From contig JANSLP010000212.1 in assembly GCA_029298735.1 (NCBI GenBank), forward strand, positions 1 to 56,653: a stretch of 56,653 bases of DNA, given 5' to 3'. The notes below the pieces were generated by a model, which saw only the letters and a program-made list of their open reading frames with translations, searched no databases and was not told where the DNA came from. Origin of the DNA: Ophiostoma sp. CBS 140.51 (taxonomy: Eukaryota > Ascomycota > Sordariomycetes > Ophiostomatales > Ophiostomataceae). The translations under genes were made by a program, and so were the position numbers. Positions 45,201-54,148 of the stretch are shown piece by piece. The first letter of the stretch is position 1, and every line of letters begins with the position of its first letter.

Positions 45201-46405
45201 TCGTTGTTGTAGCGGGCGGAGCCAATGGGCGCCTCCAGCATAATGTCGAGACTGCTGGTGTAGTGGCCGGGCTTGCCGATATCGACGTCCCAGGCGGTGG
45301 GAAGCTCGGGGATCAGCAGATCAGAGACCCAGAAACCGCACAGACCGGCCTTGGGTGTCGAACCACGACCGACAGCGCCTTCATCACGAATCTCACCACC
45401 AGCACCCGTGGCGGCGCCCTGGAAGGCAGAAATGGCCGTCGGGTGGTTGTGTGTCTCGACTTTGGCTAGGAAGCACGAGGGGCCCTCCTCCTTGGTCAGA
45501 CGCCAGACGCGCGTCGAGTAGTCCGGAGCCCAGAACTGGGCAGGCTCAGCATGGAAGACGGCGGCGTTGTCGCTGTAGGCCGAGACGGTAAACTGGCTGT
45601 TCTTCTCGTGGGTGTTGCGGATCATGCCAAACAGCGACTTGGGCTTCTCGACGCCGTCAATGGTCCAGCGGGCGTTGAACTGCTTGTGGCGGCAGTGCTC
45701 CGAGTTGACCTGGGCGAAAGAAAAAAGCTCGACGTCGTTGGGGCTGCGGCCAAGCGCCTTGAACTCGGCCACAAGATACACCATTTCGTCTTCGTCGAGC
45801 GCGAGACCCTTGGCCTCGTTGTACGCCCGCAGCACGTCGACGGGGCTCTTGTCGGGCGATCCAAACAGGTCAATGGTCTCGAGCGGGCGGCGGGCCTCGT
45901 GGGCAAACATGCGGGCCAGGTCGGGCTCGCTGCCGGCCGTCAGAGACTCGGTCATGCGGTCGTGGATAAAGTCGCGGAAGGCAAGGTCTTCCACTGAGCC
46001 ACTAAAGGGCTCCACAAACTCAATGGTCACGGCCCGGCTGCGCTCGATGCGCTCGACCTGCGCGCCCATGCCGCAGACGGCCGCAATGCTCGTGGCCTTG
46101 GAGCTCCACGGCGAAATGTTGCGAGGGGCAATCGAGAATGTCTGACGGAGGCCAGAAGTTGTCGTTTGAGTGGTGGCCACGCCCGCTGTCTTGGGCGTCT
46201 TGGGCAGCGGCAGCAGCTGCTCGAGCCGGTCAATGGCCTCGTTGGGCGCCGTGCCCGCCTTGAGGTTGACGTGGTACGCCCAGTGGCCGCTGATGGACGC
46301 AATCTGCGTCATCTGAGAGACGTTGATGCGTTCCGTCAGCTTCTTCGCCTCCGACGGCGTGTAGCACGACTCTCCCGTCAGGGAGAAGAACACGGAGGAA
46401 GCCAT
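42248..46405 (-). CDS. ADE6: Phosphoribosylformylglycinamidine synthase (FGAM synthase)
   Basis: One intronless frame encodes 1385 residues, the usual length of the large eukaryotic PurL enzyme. It converts FGAR, glutamine and ATP to FGAM in the fourth step of de novo purine synthesis, in the cytosol. In order: the N-terminal PurS-like and linker domains, the duplicated ATP-grasping AIRS-type halves including AKVETHNHPTAISAF and GGEIRDEGAVGRG, and the C-terminal glutaminase. The glutaminase triad is visible: Cys1213 in GVCNGCQ, His1346 and Glu1348 in MMPHPER. The start MASSVFFSLTGE is family-like. It shares a divergent promoter with the WD40 gene. An imperfect TGACTCA-like site (TGACTGACT on the minus strand, 46664-46672) could mediate general amino-acid control, which is weak evidence. 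Confidence 0.97.
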   Translation of the reverse strand: MASSVFFSLTGESCYTPSEAKKLTERINVSQMTQIASISGHWAYHVNLKAGTAPNEAIDRLEQLLPLPKTPKTAGVATTQTTTSGLRQTFSIAPRNISPWSSKATSIAAVCGMGAQVERIERSRAVTIEFVEPFSGSVEDLAFRDFIHDRMTESLTAGSEPDLARMFAHEARRPLETIDLFGSPDKSPVDVLRAYNEAKGLALDEDEMVYLVAEFKALGRSPNDVELFSFAQVNSEHCRHKQFNARWTIDGVEKPKSLFGMIRNTHEKNSQFTVSAYSDNAAVFHAEPAQFWAPDYSTRVWRLTKEEGPSCFLAKVETHNHPTAISAFQGAATGAGGEIRDEGAVGRGSTPKAGLCGFWVSDLLIPELPTAWDVDIGKPGHYTSSLDIMLEAPIGSARYNNEFGRPCLAGVFRTLLANDGEEETAKKNAYRGFHKPILIAGGLGTVRPGHALKNPRDVQNGAHVIVLGGPAMLIGLGGGAASSNANAGSAASAALDFDSVQRGNPEIERRAQMVINTCVALGEENPIAMIHDVGAGGLSNALPELVNDAGFGGKFELRQVESADNSMSPLQIWCNEAQERYVLLVNPEGYNRFMSICSRERCGFSNVGTVVAKDANGQSKLIVTDRDDNASPNPIDLPMTTLFPKNRRLDRVVDSRKPNLAFFDPVASIRESYGEGLSDDRALLAETIRQVLLVPSVGSKSFLITIGDRTVGGLVARDQMVGPWQTPVADVAVTAGGFNTDGKVRTGEAMAMGEKPTLALINPAASARMAVIESLMNLGAADLLDGLKRVKLSANWMAAVNHPGEGAALYEAVHAIGEELCPRLGLEIPVGKDSTSMKTSWTDSSDELKTVTAPVSVVISAFSVVGDITKTWTPQLRRPEEVGETVLMYVDLARGHQALGGSALAQSLGRVGHEAPDLRDDLSKNDNIIADYFDALRQLHESGVVLAYHDRSDGGLLTTLVEMMFAGRCGVDVMLDDIAKSGKLEDVLPALFNEELGAVFQIRKGDEMLFKSGFSTCGPPPGLIRKFGVVKARSRQSLTVRYGNDTLVQLDRSELQQWWSKTSHAMQRLRDNQACADAEFATIADDADPGITYRLTYKPSDTLSPLTAPISRLLGKTPRVAILREQGVNGYAEMAFAFRAAGFDAVDVHMTDILEGRSLSDFVGLAACGGFSYGDVPAAGMGWAASVLMHKENARREFEQFFKRPDTFTLGVCNGCQMLSRLQELIPGTEHWPTFEANASEQFEARVSMVTIAEDESRTDGVLPSVFLHGMAGSSLPVVVSHGEGRAQFTSPSAQEAIIKGGLAPIRYVDNRLNVTETYPFNPNGSPGGVAGVRSLDGRVLAMMPHPERTIVAGVGSYLPAGSVEEWGDFGPWVRMFRSARKWVG

Positions 46406-47283
46406 GGTCGTCGTTTCGAGGTCGGGACGACGGAAAACGTCCGCGAAAGGGTTTCGTTGGGATAACGTGGGGTTGGGGGGTAGGTTGGAAGTTGTTCAAT
46501 GTGGCATTGTTGATTTGTTGTGTTTTCGTCTCGAGATTTGAGAAACTTTTTTTTCTCTGGGAAGGAGAGAGATTAAAAAGATACTACTAAAAGACTGCTA
46601 ATGGCAAGTGCAAAGGCGCAGAATGGCGGCGCAAAAACGACAATTGCAAGGAAAGGGCGTGTAAGTCAGTCATTCGCACTTGCCCCGCCGTGAATTTTTC
46701 TTTTCTTTAACCACCCCGCTAGCCTCCGATATCGATATGCACAAAAGCGAGTACGATAGCGAGGTGGAAGAAGAGAGGGAGGTGTTATTTTGGCCACAAC
46801 AGATGCGATTGACAATTTTAAACTTATTTTAATATCTGTGATCTTGTGAAATAATTTTGAGTATTTTTCAAAGAACTTTAATTGTCTTCCCTGCGTTTTG
46901 AAGTGCCTTCTTGTTGCGGTCGTCTTAACTCACGACCGTCGATAGCCGTCTATGCAACTATCCAGCACAATTAGCTGCTCCAAGACTAGCGCCACTGGTG
47001 CCTGTCACTGGAGTCCACTGGAGCACTGGAGCTCACCACAACCCAGTCGAGCCAGTGTCAACAACAGCTTCAACATTGACAGCTTCATCTTGACTTGCAC
47101 GTTTGTTGACAATACTTTCTCTGTGATTCTTCTGTGTAATTAATTAATGCAGTCTATGCTCAAGACAGAATGAAATCACGGTAGCACACTTTCCTGCTCG
47201 TGACGAGCCTTTGTTTTTGAACTCCTTTCCTTTCTTTGTTTTCTTTCTCTCTTTCTTTCTTCCATTTCATCCTCCTCCTCGCA
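46406..47283. promoter_or_regulatory. Divergent promoter of ADE6 and the WD40 gene
   Basis: 878 bp separate the two start codons. Near ADE6 there is AGTCAGTCA at 46664-46672 (one mismatch from a Gcn4/CPC1 site). An AT-rich core occupies about 46805-46885, with C/T-rich leader sequence before the WD40 start. No gene is seen. Confidence 0.55.
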
Positions 47284-48509
47284 ATGTCCTTCCCGGACAA
47301 GCCTGTTGCCCAACTTCTCGGGTCTAATGGTAGGTACTTCGAATGACACATACTTCTTGATCTGTTCACTGCTAACAGCTAGGCCCCGTTCATGCTGTGA
47401 CGTACTCGGCCGGCAGCGGCACGTACATTTTGACCGGCTCGTCTGACCGGTCCATCCGCCTCTACAACCCACAGCCCACGACGGGTACGTCGGGCACCTC
47501 GGCCAAGGCGAAAGATAGTGGCTTCATCACGAGCTCAACTACTCGCACTCCTGCGATTCCCGAAGGCCGTCTTATCCAGACGTATGCGGAACACGGCTAC
47601 GAGGTGCTGTCGCTGGCTTGCGCGGCCGACAATGCCCGTTTTGTATCGTCCGGTGGCGACCGCACCGTTTTTCTGTGGGACGTCACGACGGCCCAAACAC
47701 TCCGACGGTTTGGCGGCAGTAGTACGGGCGGCGGCCGTGTCAACTGCGTCACGTTTGCGGGCGATGGCGACAGTCTGGTGGTCAGTGGCGGCTTCGACAC
47801 GGTTGTGCGCGTCTGGGATACGCGGGGGACCAGCACCAAGCCACTCCAGTCCTTTTCGGAGGCGCGCGACGCCATCTCGGCGATTGTCGTTATGGGCTCT
47901 GAGGTTATAGCGGCCAGCGTGGACGGCCGCGTGCGGACGTACGATGTGCGCACGGGCAAGCAAACGACGGACGTGATTAGCGGCAGTGCGGGTGTGACGA
48001 GCTTGAGCCTGACGCGCGACGGACGGTCGTTGCTGGTGGGTGCGCTGGACAGCAAGCTGCGGCTGCTGGACCGGGAGAACGGGACGTGTCTACGGACGTA
48101 CTCGTCGGACGTAGACGAGATGACAACGACACAAGACGTGCCTTTCCCTGTCTGGCGCAACGAGGAGCTGCGCGTGCAGTCGTTGATTGGCGGCCGTGAA
48201 CGGTTCGTGGTGGCAGGCGACGAGATGGGCACTGCCACAAACGACGGAGCGATAAAACCCTCCAAGAACGCGACTCCAGACGGCCGTGTATGGGCCTGGG
48301 ACTTGCTGACAGGCCGTGTGGCTGCGACTGTCACTGTACCTTGGGGTCCACCAGGTGCGGCCACCAGCAGCCGGTCGATCGGCCGTGACGGGCGCGAAAA
48401 GGAACGCCGCAATGTGACGAGCTGTCTGGCATGGCAGGACGGTGGATGGGGCGACCAGTTTTGTGTGGGTGGCACGTCGGGTGTTGTTACGGTTTTCGGG
48501 CCGAGGTGA
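47284..48509 (+). CDS. WD40 repeat protein, WDR83/MORG1-like
   Basis: Two exons (47284-47329, 47383-48509) encode 390 residues. The 53-nt intron has GTAGGT, GCTAAC and TAG; it splits the first WD repeat so that exon 1 supplies only MSFPDKPVAQLLGSN and the join gives GPVHAVTYSAGSG. About seven WD40 blades are visible, with repeat ends DRSIRLYNP, DRTVFLWDV, DTVVRVWDT, DGRVRTYDV, DSKLRLLDR, DGRVWAWDL and SGVVTVFGP. The pattern AEHGYEVLSLACAADNARFVSSGGD is characteristic of WDR83 (mitogen-activated protein kinase organizer 1), a scaffold linked to MAP-kinase modules and to the spliceosome. Compared with the animal protein (about 315 residues) it carries Ser/Thr/Gly-rich insertions after blade 1 and near 280-330. 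Its role in this fungus is inferred from the family only. Confidence 0.85.
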
Positions 48510-48842
48510 CGGCAGAAGCCTTCTCACACAGTTTTGCATACTCTTAGAGCGTATTTTATGTCATATTTGTTCAGTAGTCTATAGATATCTCTTGCCTGTC
48601 CTTGGATATATGGTGCAAGGTAGAAGAGATGAATTTGTACAGCAAGAGAAAAGGAAATAACAAAAATTAAAACAGGATGATAACAAGAGGGAACAAAAAT
48701 AAGAAAAGATATAAACTAAAACGGAAAGCAACCCATTCGCCTTTTGTTGTGCTAGTTGTGTGCTGTGCGTGCATTTGCCCAATAAATATAAAGCTCGTAT
48801 GCACGCATGCACGTATTGTATGAAGATCCATCCACACACCCT
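48510..48842. other. Convergent intergenic region, WD40 / GT15
   Basis: 333 bp, A-rich at 48650-48720, with AATAAA at 48781-48786 on the plus strand as a candidate poly(A) signal of the WD40 gene. Nothing else is seen. Confidence 0.6.
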
Positions 48843-50095
48843 CTAACCCATACCAACATACTTGAACCAGTTGGGCCGACAGTCTTCGCGGTTCAGCCAC
48901 GCCTCGCCGTCTGTCAGGCGGCCCGTCACACAGCCCTTGCACTTGGGCGAGTTGGGACAGTTGAAAAAGGGGATGTGCTGGTAGCCAATGTCGCGGAACC
49001 AGTGGATGTTGCTCTTGTCCTCGAACAACCCTAACGCAATACTGTGGACGGGCGCGTCGCCCCAGCGTTCATAAAAGAAGCCACCGGCGCGGTCGAGGTG
49101 GTTAAAGTAGTCCTCGTAGGCCTTGCTGCGCCACACACTTAGATCCGCAATCTCGAAATTGCTCCAGAAATGGCACGTGGAGTAGCCATTGGCCTTGTTG
49201 TTGTGGTCCGGGCGGCGCACGCGGTCCGTCAGCCAGTCCATGGCATTGTTGGCGTGGACGTGTTCTGGGTGCTCGGCCAGAAACTTGACCGTCTCGGGCC
49301 ACAGCGTCGGAATCGAGTGCGGCGCGTCGTACAGGGTTATCGTAAAACCGTAAGTCTTGTTGTTGTCCTGCATATACCGAAAGACGTCGTAGTCGACATC
49401 ACAGAAAAAGTGCACTTTCGGCTCGACGCGCCAGTAAAACTGCATGTGCTCCAAAGCCGGGTGGCGGTAAAACATGCCGCTGTTCCAGCGACACATTTGG
49501 TGGTACGACAGCTTGTCGGCGTACTGGATGTCGTTCTCCTTCAACATCTTGACGGATTCCTGGAACAGGTCCTCGTTGATCCAACCGGGCTTGGCCCAGT
49601 GCTCATCGGGGATCACTTCGTAAAAGCACTCGGCCTTGGTGGCCGCGCTGGTGCGGCGCTTGAACTCGTCCGTAAAGGGCACATCATTAAAAAACGTCCA
49701 GGGGTAGTTGAACTTGTGGTTCCATGTGCGCTCGAGATCGCCCATGGCCTGCAGCATTCCGTTGAGTTCTTCGTTGCGCACGAGGGCAAGCAGTGTCGCG
49801 TTGATGCGCTCGGTGCCTTCGGGGCCGGGGAGGTATCCCTTGGACGTGCGTCGTAATAAACCCTCGGGTTCGTGTGTTGCTAAAAGTGCGACGAGCATTA
49901 GCGAGGAGCAGAGGGAAGGGGGAACAGAAGAGAACAGAGACTTGACGTACGATCTAAATTTGGGTCGCGCTCGTGGGAGTCGAGCTTGAAAACAGACGAC
50001 TTGCTCGGCGACGAGCCGGCAAAGTGCATCACCAACAGACAGACGGCAAACACGACGGCTACAATGAGCGCGCGTACCGGCCGTGCGATTGTCAT
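48843..50095 (-). CDS. Alpha-1,2-mannosyltransferase, GT15 (KRE2/MNT1/KTR) family
   Basis: Two exons on the minus strand (50095-49951 and 49879-48843) with a 71-nt intron (GTACGT, CTAAT, TTTTAG) encode 393 residues. The intron is needed because an open frame running through it would lose the membrane anchor. The start at 50095 gives a short cytosolic tail and a signal-anchor at about residues 9-27, making a type II Golgi membrane protein. The lumenal GT15 domain shows NATLLALVRNEELNGM, YPWTFFNDVPFTDEFKR, WRVEPKVHFFCDVDYDVF, CHFWSNFEIADL and FYERWGDAPVHSIALGLF, all family blocks; acidic residues in them bind GDP-mannose and Mn2+ and serve catalysis in Kre2/Mnt1. Role: adds alpha-1,2-mannose to O-linked and N-linked glycans of cell-wall glycoproteins. 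Which KTR subfamily it belongs to is not settled. Confidence 0.93.
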
Positions 50096-51124
50096 CTTGG
50101 CGGTTGTGGTAAAGGAGGGGAGGGGGGCAAAGAAAGGGAGAAGGTCGAAATCGATTCGAGGAGCGAGAGAACACTCAGCCGGTCATCGAGGGGAGATGCC
50201 GGCCGGGGCAGCGTATCGAGATATCGTCTCTGCGATGATGTCGCGAACCTAGAGGCTCTTGGATGTCGTCGCTGGTGGGTTGTCGTCGAGATGTCGCGAG
50301 CTTCGAGGTCGATCTAGATATAGATCGAGGGAATGATCGCGTGCGCAGTCAATCGCGCGTAGATACGACCGCAAGGTAGTCGGTAGCCGACAACGCGCGT
50401 ACGGACGATTGTCTTGTCGTCTGAATCGTCAATGTCGTCGAAACGATGCGTCGTCGATGATCGCGATCTTCAATCTTTTGAGATGCTCCTTTTTGAGCCT
50501 CAAAACGCGACAGCTCGAAACGAGGTTTGCCGTCTATTTCGTCGAGTTCATCAAATTCGTCGTGCACAGAGAAAGGCTCTGGCTTGTGATGTTCTGTCGA
50601 AACAGGGATAAAAAATAGATTGACCGCCAGGGGCAAACGTTGACGTTGCTAGTTTGATCGATTGGCTGTTTCGTTCGCTTTTCGACCGTCGACTTTGCCT
50701 CGTGCTTTTGCACCTTTTCGGTAAGCTGGCCTTAGTTTCGCAGTAGAAAACTGAGAGAAGACTATCAACCGTGCGAAGTCTGGCAGGCGTTTGGGCCCCT
50801 GCCGCGCCCCCTATTTCACATGCCCTGGACCGTTCCTTGCAGCGTTGTTGCACACTTAAAAAGGGGGCAATTGATATCATTTAAAACGCGTGGCAACCGT
50901 TGTGGCTGGTGAAGCACAGTGCATATACAGTGTACATTAAGTTACTATGCACTGTATTGAACGCGACGCGTAAAGCTGTTTTACAGCTATTTTCACAGGT
51001 GAGGAAGGTGCGATGGTGACGCTTTTGGATGAATAATATTTACAAAAATACAGAAAAAGGGGCAAGACTGGACATGGTGTATACGATCCTACAATAACAT
51101 CACGCCCCAGACTGCACCCCCACG
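50096..51124. promoter_or_regulatory. Divergent promoter region of GT15 and GCP5 genes
   Basis: About 1 kb. The half near GT15 (50140-50480) is rich in TCG/CGA words and holds the inverted repeat TCGATCTA-gata-TAGATCGA at 50309-50328. The half near GCP5 is more AT-rich and lacks obvious TATA or CCAAT signals. There is no gene. Confidence 0.5.
50309..50328. repeat. Short inverted repeat, 8-bp arms
   Basis: Exact arms TCGATCTA and TAGATCGA flank a GATA loop. It lies about 210 bp upstream of the GT15 start codon, probably in its leader or promoter. Confidence 0.85.
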
Positions 51125-54100
51125 ATGGCCTTCCTTGCGTCGCTGACGACGCAGACGGAGGAGCTGGTCGCGGCGGTGACGGCGGTCACCTCAACAAACG
51201 ACCCCGCGACGTTTACAGCTCTGCGCGATGCGACTCTCCGGGCCTTGCGAAATCACAACAATTTGCGGACCAACCAGTTTGAAGTTGAGAGCCAGCTGGA
51301 CGGACTGGTCGAGCGGTTCTCTGTGGCCGGGCGTGAGGGACTGTCGGATGCGCTGCGGGAACGGCGAACGGCCCTCTCCACGCAAAGAGACGAGGACGGA
51401 CTACCGCTGACGACAAAATGGACACCCGATATTCTGCACTTTCTGCTGGAGCTGTCGGACCGGCCGGCCACCCAGCCGGGCTTGCTGGATGATTTAGAAG
51501 CACTGGTGGCCTCACGACATGTGCCGGAACCACCACCATTACGGTGGGAAGATATTATGCGGGAGGACGGTTGGGGAAGTGAAGAAGAGATTGAGGAGGA
51601 GGACGACTTTGACGACTATTACGATAAATACGGCTACGAAGATGACGAGGCCGACGACGACACGACCATGTCCAGCATCGAGGGTGATGGCCACGACCAG
51701 GCACGGACGTACCGCGACCTGATTGCAACAGATGCTCACACGCGGGAGGAGCTGGCAGCACTTTTGACATCCGTTCGAGAGAGCCAATCATGGCGGACAA
51801 CAAGGGCACCAGCAAATACAACTTTTGGCGACGGCCGAACAGCCGTGTCGGAACTGCAGATTGTGCGAGAAACGCTGTTCATGCTGCAAGGATTGGAGAC
51901 GACCCTCTTCGGTCGAGACTGTGTGGTTGCCGACAGATTCAAACTCACAGACGTGTCCGTATCCATGCATGCTTCCCTCTTGGAGTCTATTGCAGAGAGT
52001 GGCCGACGACTTCTCCCATTACGGAAGCGCGCACGACTCGAACCTGCACACAGCCGGCAAAGACGCGATGCTGCACTGTCTGTTCCTCTAATCCAAGTGT
52101 TCCAAGAAGCCATCCAAAGACGACTGCACATCTTTGACCAGGAAGTGACGGAAGTCCAGGCCCGCTTCGTGACAATACCACAAGACGGTTGCATCGTCAG
52201 CATCGTCGCCGTGCTGGACGAACTCCAGCCGTCTTTGCAAAAACTGTTTGCTCTCGCGGGTGTCGTCCAAAGTCTTGATGCGGCCGAGCGCGGCAATGCA
52301 CACGCCTTCCGGTACCTCGAGATTCTGTTTGATGCCACAGCCATTGCACAGTACAAGGGCAACGCCGAGCTATACGAGTTTTTGGGCACGCTCTTCTTCG
52401 AGTGCTTCCAGGTGTACTTGAGGCCAATCCGCGCGTGGATGGAGGAGGGTGTGCTGGACCGCCACGACAAGGTGTTTTTCGTGTCTGGCGGCGAGCCCAC
52501 AGACGCTTCTGTCCCACTGCATCAGATCTGGCAGGGGCAGTACAAGCTGTTGCGGACGACGGAGGGTGTGCTGCATGCGCCGCGATTCTTGCAGCCGGCA
52601 GCCACAAAGATTTTCACAACGGGCAAGAGCATTGTCGTCCTCAAGCACCTGGGCAAGGATCCGCGGAGACACTCTACCACTACCAGCATCGACAGTGAAC
52701 CCCGTCTCGAATTTGCCACAGTGTGCCCGCCCGGCGCGGACATGGCACCGTTTGCCCAATTGTTTGGCGATGCCTTTGAGCGTTGGATCCAGAGCAAGCA
52801 CCATGCGGCGTCGGCCACGCTGCAGGCGACGCTCGTGGGCGCATGCGGTCTCGGTGCAGCCCTCCAGTCGCTGCACCGCGTGTACCTAATGGCCGATGGC
52901 GCGGCCGCCGACGGTTTCGCTTCGCGTGTTTTCCACAGCCTTGATACTCGCAATCCGCGCTGGCTCGACCGGTATACCATGACGGAGATGATGCGCGAGG
53001 CCTTTGGCGAGACGGGGAGTTTGTCCATGGTGATTGAAAAGGAAGGGCTGCATGGTGATAGCAGTGACGACCCGGCTGTGGCGAGAAAGTCGGTACGCGA
53101 TGGCCTAGCACGGATCAAGCCGACATATAGGCTGGCGTGGCCAGTCCAAATCATCATCCCAACAGACAGTCTGGCAGGCTATCAGTCGGTGTTTACTTTG
53201 CTCCTACAAATCCGAAGGGCGAGTGCTTTGTTGTGCCGGCACCGGCTACTGGACGACGACCAGGGCGGCGGTGACGACAACGACAACGACAGCAATGGCA
53301 ACAAAAGTAGTACGCTACCCTCCGGCGACCGTGCACTCTATTTCACCTTGCGAGCACGCTTGTTGTGGTTCTGCAACACACTGCAGTCCTACCTTGCAAC
53401 ACTCGTCATTGCACCGCGTGTCGAGCGGTTGCGGCAAGACCTGCTGGGCCTGGGACAAAACAGTGCCAGCACACTGGACGTCGACACCATGATTGGCGTG
53501 CATGCCCAGTTTGTGCGTTCGCTGGTGGACGAGGCGCTGCTGGCACCGAAACTGCAGCCGCTGCATACGGGTGTGCTGGACCTGTTGGATCTGGCGTTAA
53601 GGTTGGAAGATGCACACAGGACGAATGCAGCACGGGCAGCAAAGGCCCTGCAAGAGACATGGCGGCTGTCAGTGCTGTCTGCCTCTGTGTCGGCGACGTC
53701 AACACCATACCAGACGCCAGCAAAGACAAAGTGGGGGGTTGTGAACACGAGAAAAGGACCAGACTCTGTCCGCAGGACACTCTTCTTGGCGTCGCCCAAA
53801 CGGGGAGGGAGGAGAAGAGAAGACAATGACGATGACGACGGTGACGACAATTACGATTATGACGAGGACGGCAACGAGAACGATGACCATGATGACGACA
53901 GTGACGACTACGTCTACGAGAAGAGGGCTACGAAGAGGAGGGACGGGACGAAGGAGACACATCAAAACTACAGCACCACCCTTCGGGGGATTCGCTCCGA
54001 CCTCGACAGCACGCTGCGGTTTGTGGCCAGCGGTCTGCGCGGGGTGGCGCGGGCCAGCCGTGACGCGACCGCCGCCGCCAAATGGGACATGCTGGCCGAG

Positions 54101-54148
54101 ATGCTAGGCGACGACGGCAGCGGGCGGTCGGAGCGTGCCCGGTGGTGA
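51125..54148 (+). CDS. Gamma-tubulin complex component, GCP5/Mod21-like (Spc97/Spc98 family)
   Basis: An intronless frame encodes 1007 residues. The N-terminal part has KWTPDILHFLLELSDRP and, around W141, LRWEDIMREDGW, a pattern I recognise from fungal GCP5/Mod21 proteins; the usual residues after it are replaced by an acidic run (about 147-170). The middle contains the GRIP1-like segment (LQIVRETLFMLQGLETTLF onward). The C-terminal gamma-tubulin-binding GRIP2 part has RALYFTLRARLLWFCNTLQSY and VDTMIGVHAQFVRSLVDEAL. GCP5 helps assemble the gamma-tubulin ring that nucleates microtubules at the spindle pole body. Odd features are an Asp/Asn/Gly-rich insertion at about 710-730 and a longer Asp-rich tract at about 899-935 inside the C-terminal domain. 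The distinction from GCP4 and GCP6 rests on the N-terminal motif. Confidence 0.8.
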   Translation: MAFLASLTTQTEELVAAVTAVTSTNDPATFTALRDATLRALRNHNNLRTNQFEVESQLDGLVERFSVAGREGLSDALRERRTALSTQRDEDGLPLTTKWTPDILHFLLELSDRPATQPGLLDDLEALVASRHVPEPPPLRWEDIMREDGWGSEEEIEEEDDFDDYYDKYGYEDDEADDDTTMSSIEGDGHDQARTYRDLIATDAHTREELAALLTSVRESQSWRTTRAPANTTFGDGRTAVSELQIVRETLFMLQGLETTLFGRDCVVADRFKLTDVSVSMHASLLESIAESGRRLLPLRKRARLEPAHSRQRRDAALSVPLIQVFQEAIQRRLHIFDQEVTEVQARFVTIPQDGCIVSIVAVLDELQPSLQKLFALAGVVQSLDAAERGNAHAFRYLEILFDATAIAQYKGNAELYEFLGTLFFECFQVYLRPIRAWMEEGVLDRHDKVFFVSGGEPTDASVPLHQIWQGQYKLLRTTEGVLHAPRFLQPAATKIFTTGKSIVVLKHLGKDPRRHSTTTSIDSEPRLEFATVCPPGADMAPFAQLFGDAFERWIQSKHHAASATLQATLVGACGLGAALQSLHRVYLMADGAAADGFASRVFHSLDTRNPRWLDRYTMTEMMREAFGETGSLSMVIEKEGLHGDSSDDPAVARKSVRDGLARIKPTYRLAWPVQIIIPTDSLAGYQSVFTLLLQIRRASALLCRHRLLDDDQGGGDDNDNDSNGNKSSTLPSGDRALYFTLRARLLWFCNTLQSYLATLVIAPRVERLRQDLLGLGQNSASTLDVDTMIGVHAQFVRSLVDEALLAPKLQPLHTGVLDLLDLALRLEDAHRTNAARAAKALQETWRLSVLSASVSATSTPYQTPAKTKWGVVNTRKGPDSVRRTLFLASPKRGGRRREDNDDDDGDDNYDYDEDGNENDDHDDDSDDYVYEKRATKRRDGTKETHQNYSTTLRGIRSDLDSTLRFVASGLRGVARASRDATAAAKWDMLAEMLGDDGSGRSERARW

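Noticed and set aside
48843..50174. GT15 gene as one uninterrupted frame starting at 50174
   Set aside because: That reading replaces the signal-anchor with an implausible sequence. Splicing 49950-49880 restores a type II membrane anchor and consensus splice signals.
36478..54148. A biosynthetic gene cluster or operon-like unit
   Set aside because: The genes have unrelated housekeeping roles and alternate strands, and no backbone synthase or tailoring enzymes are present.
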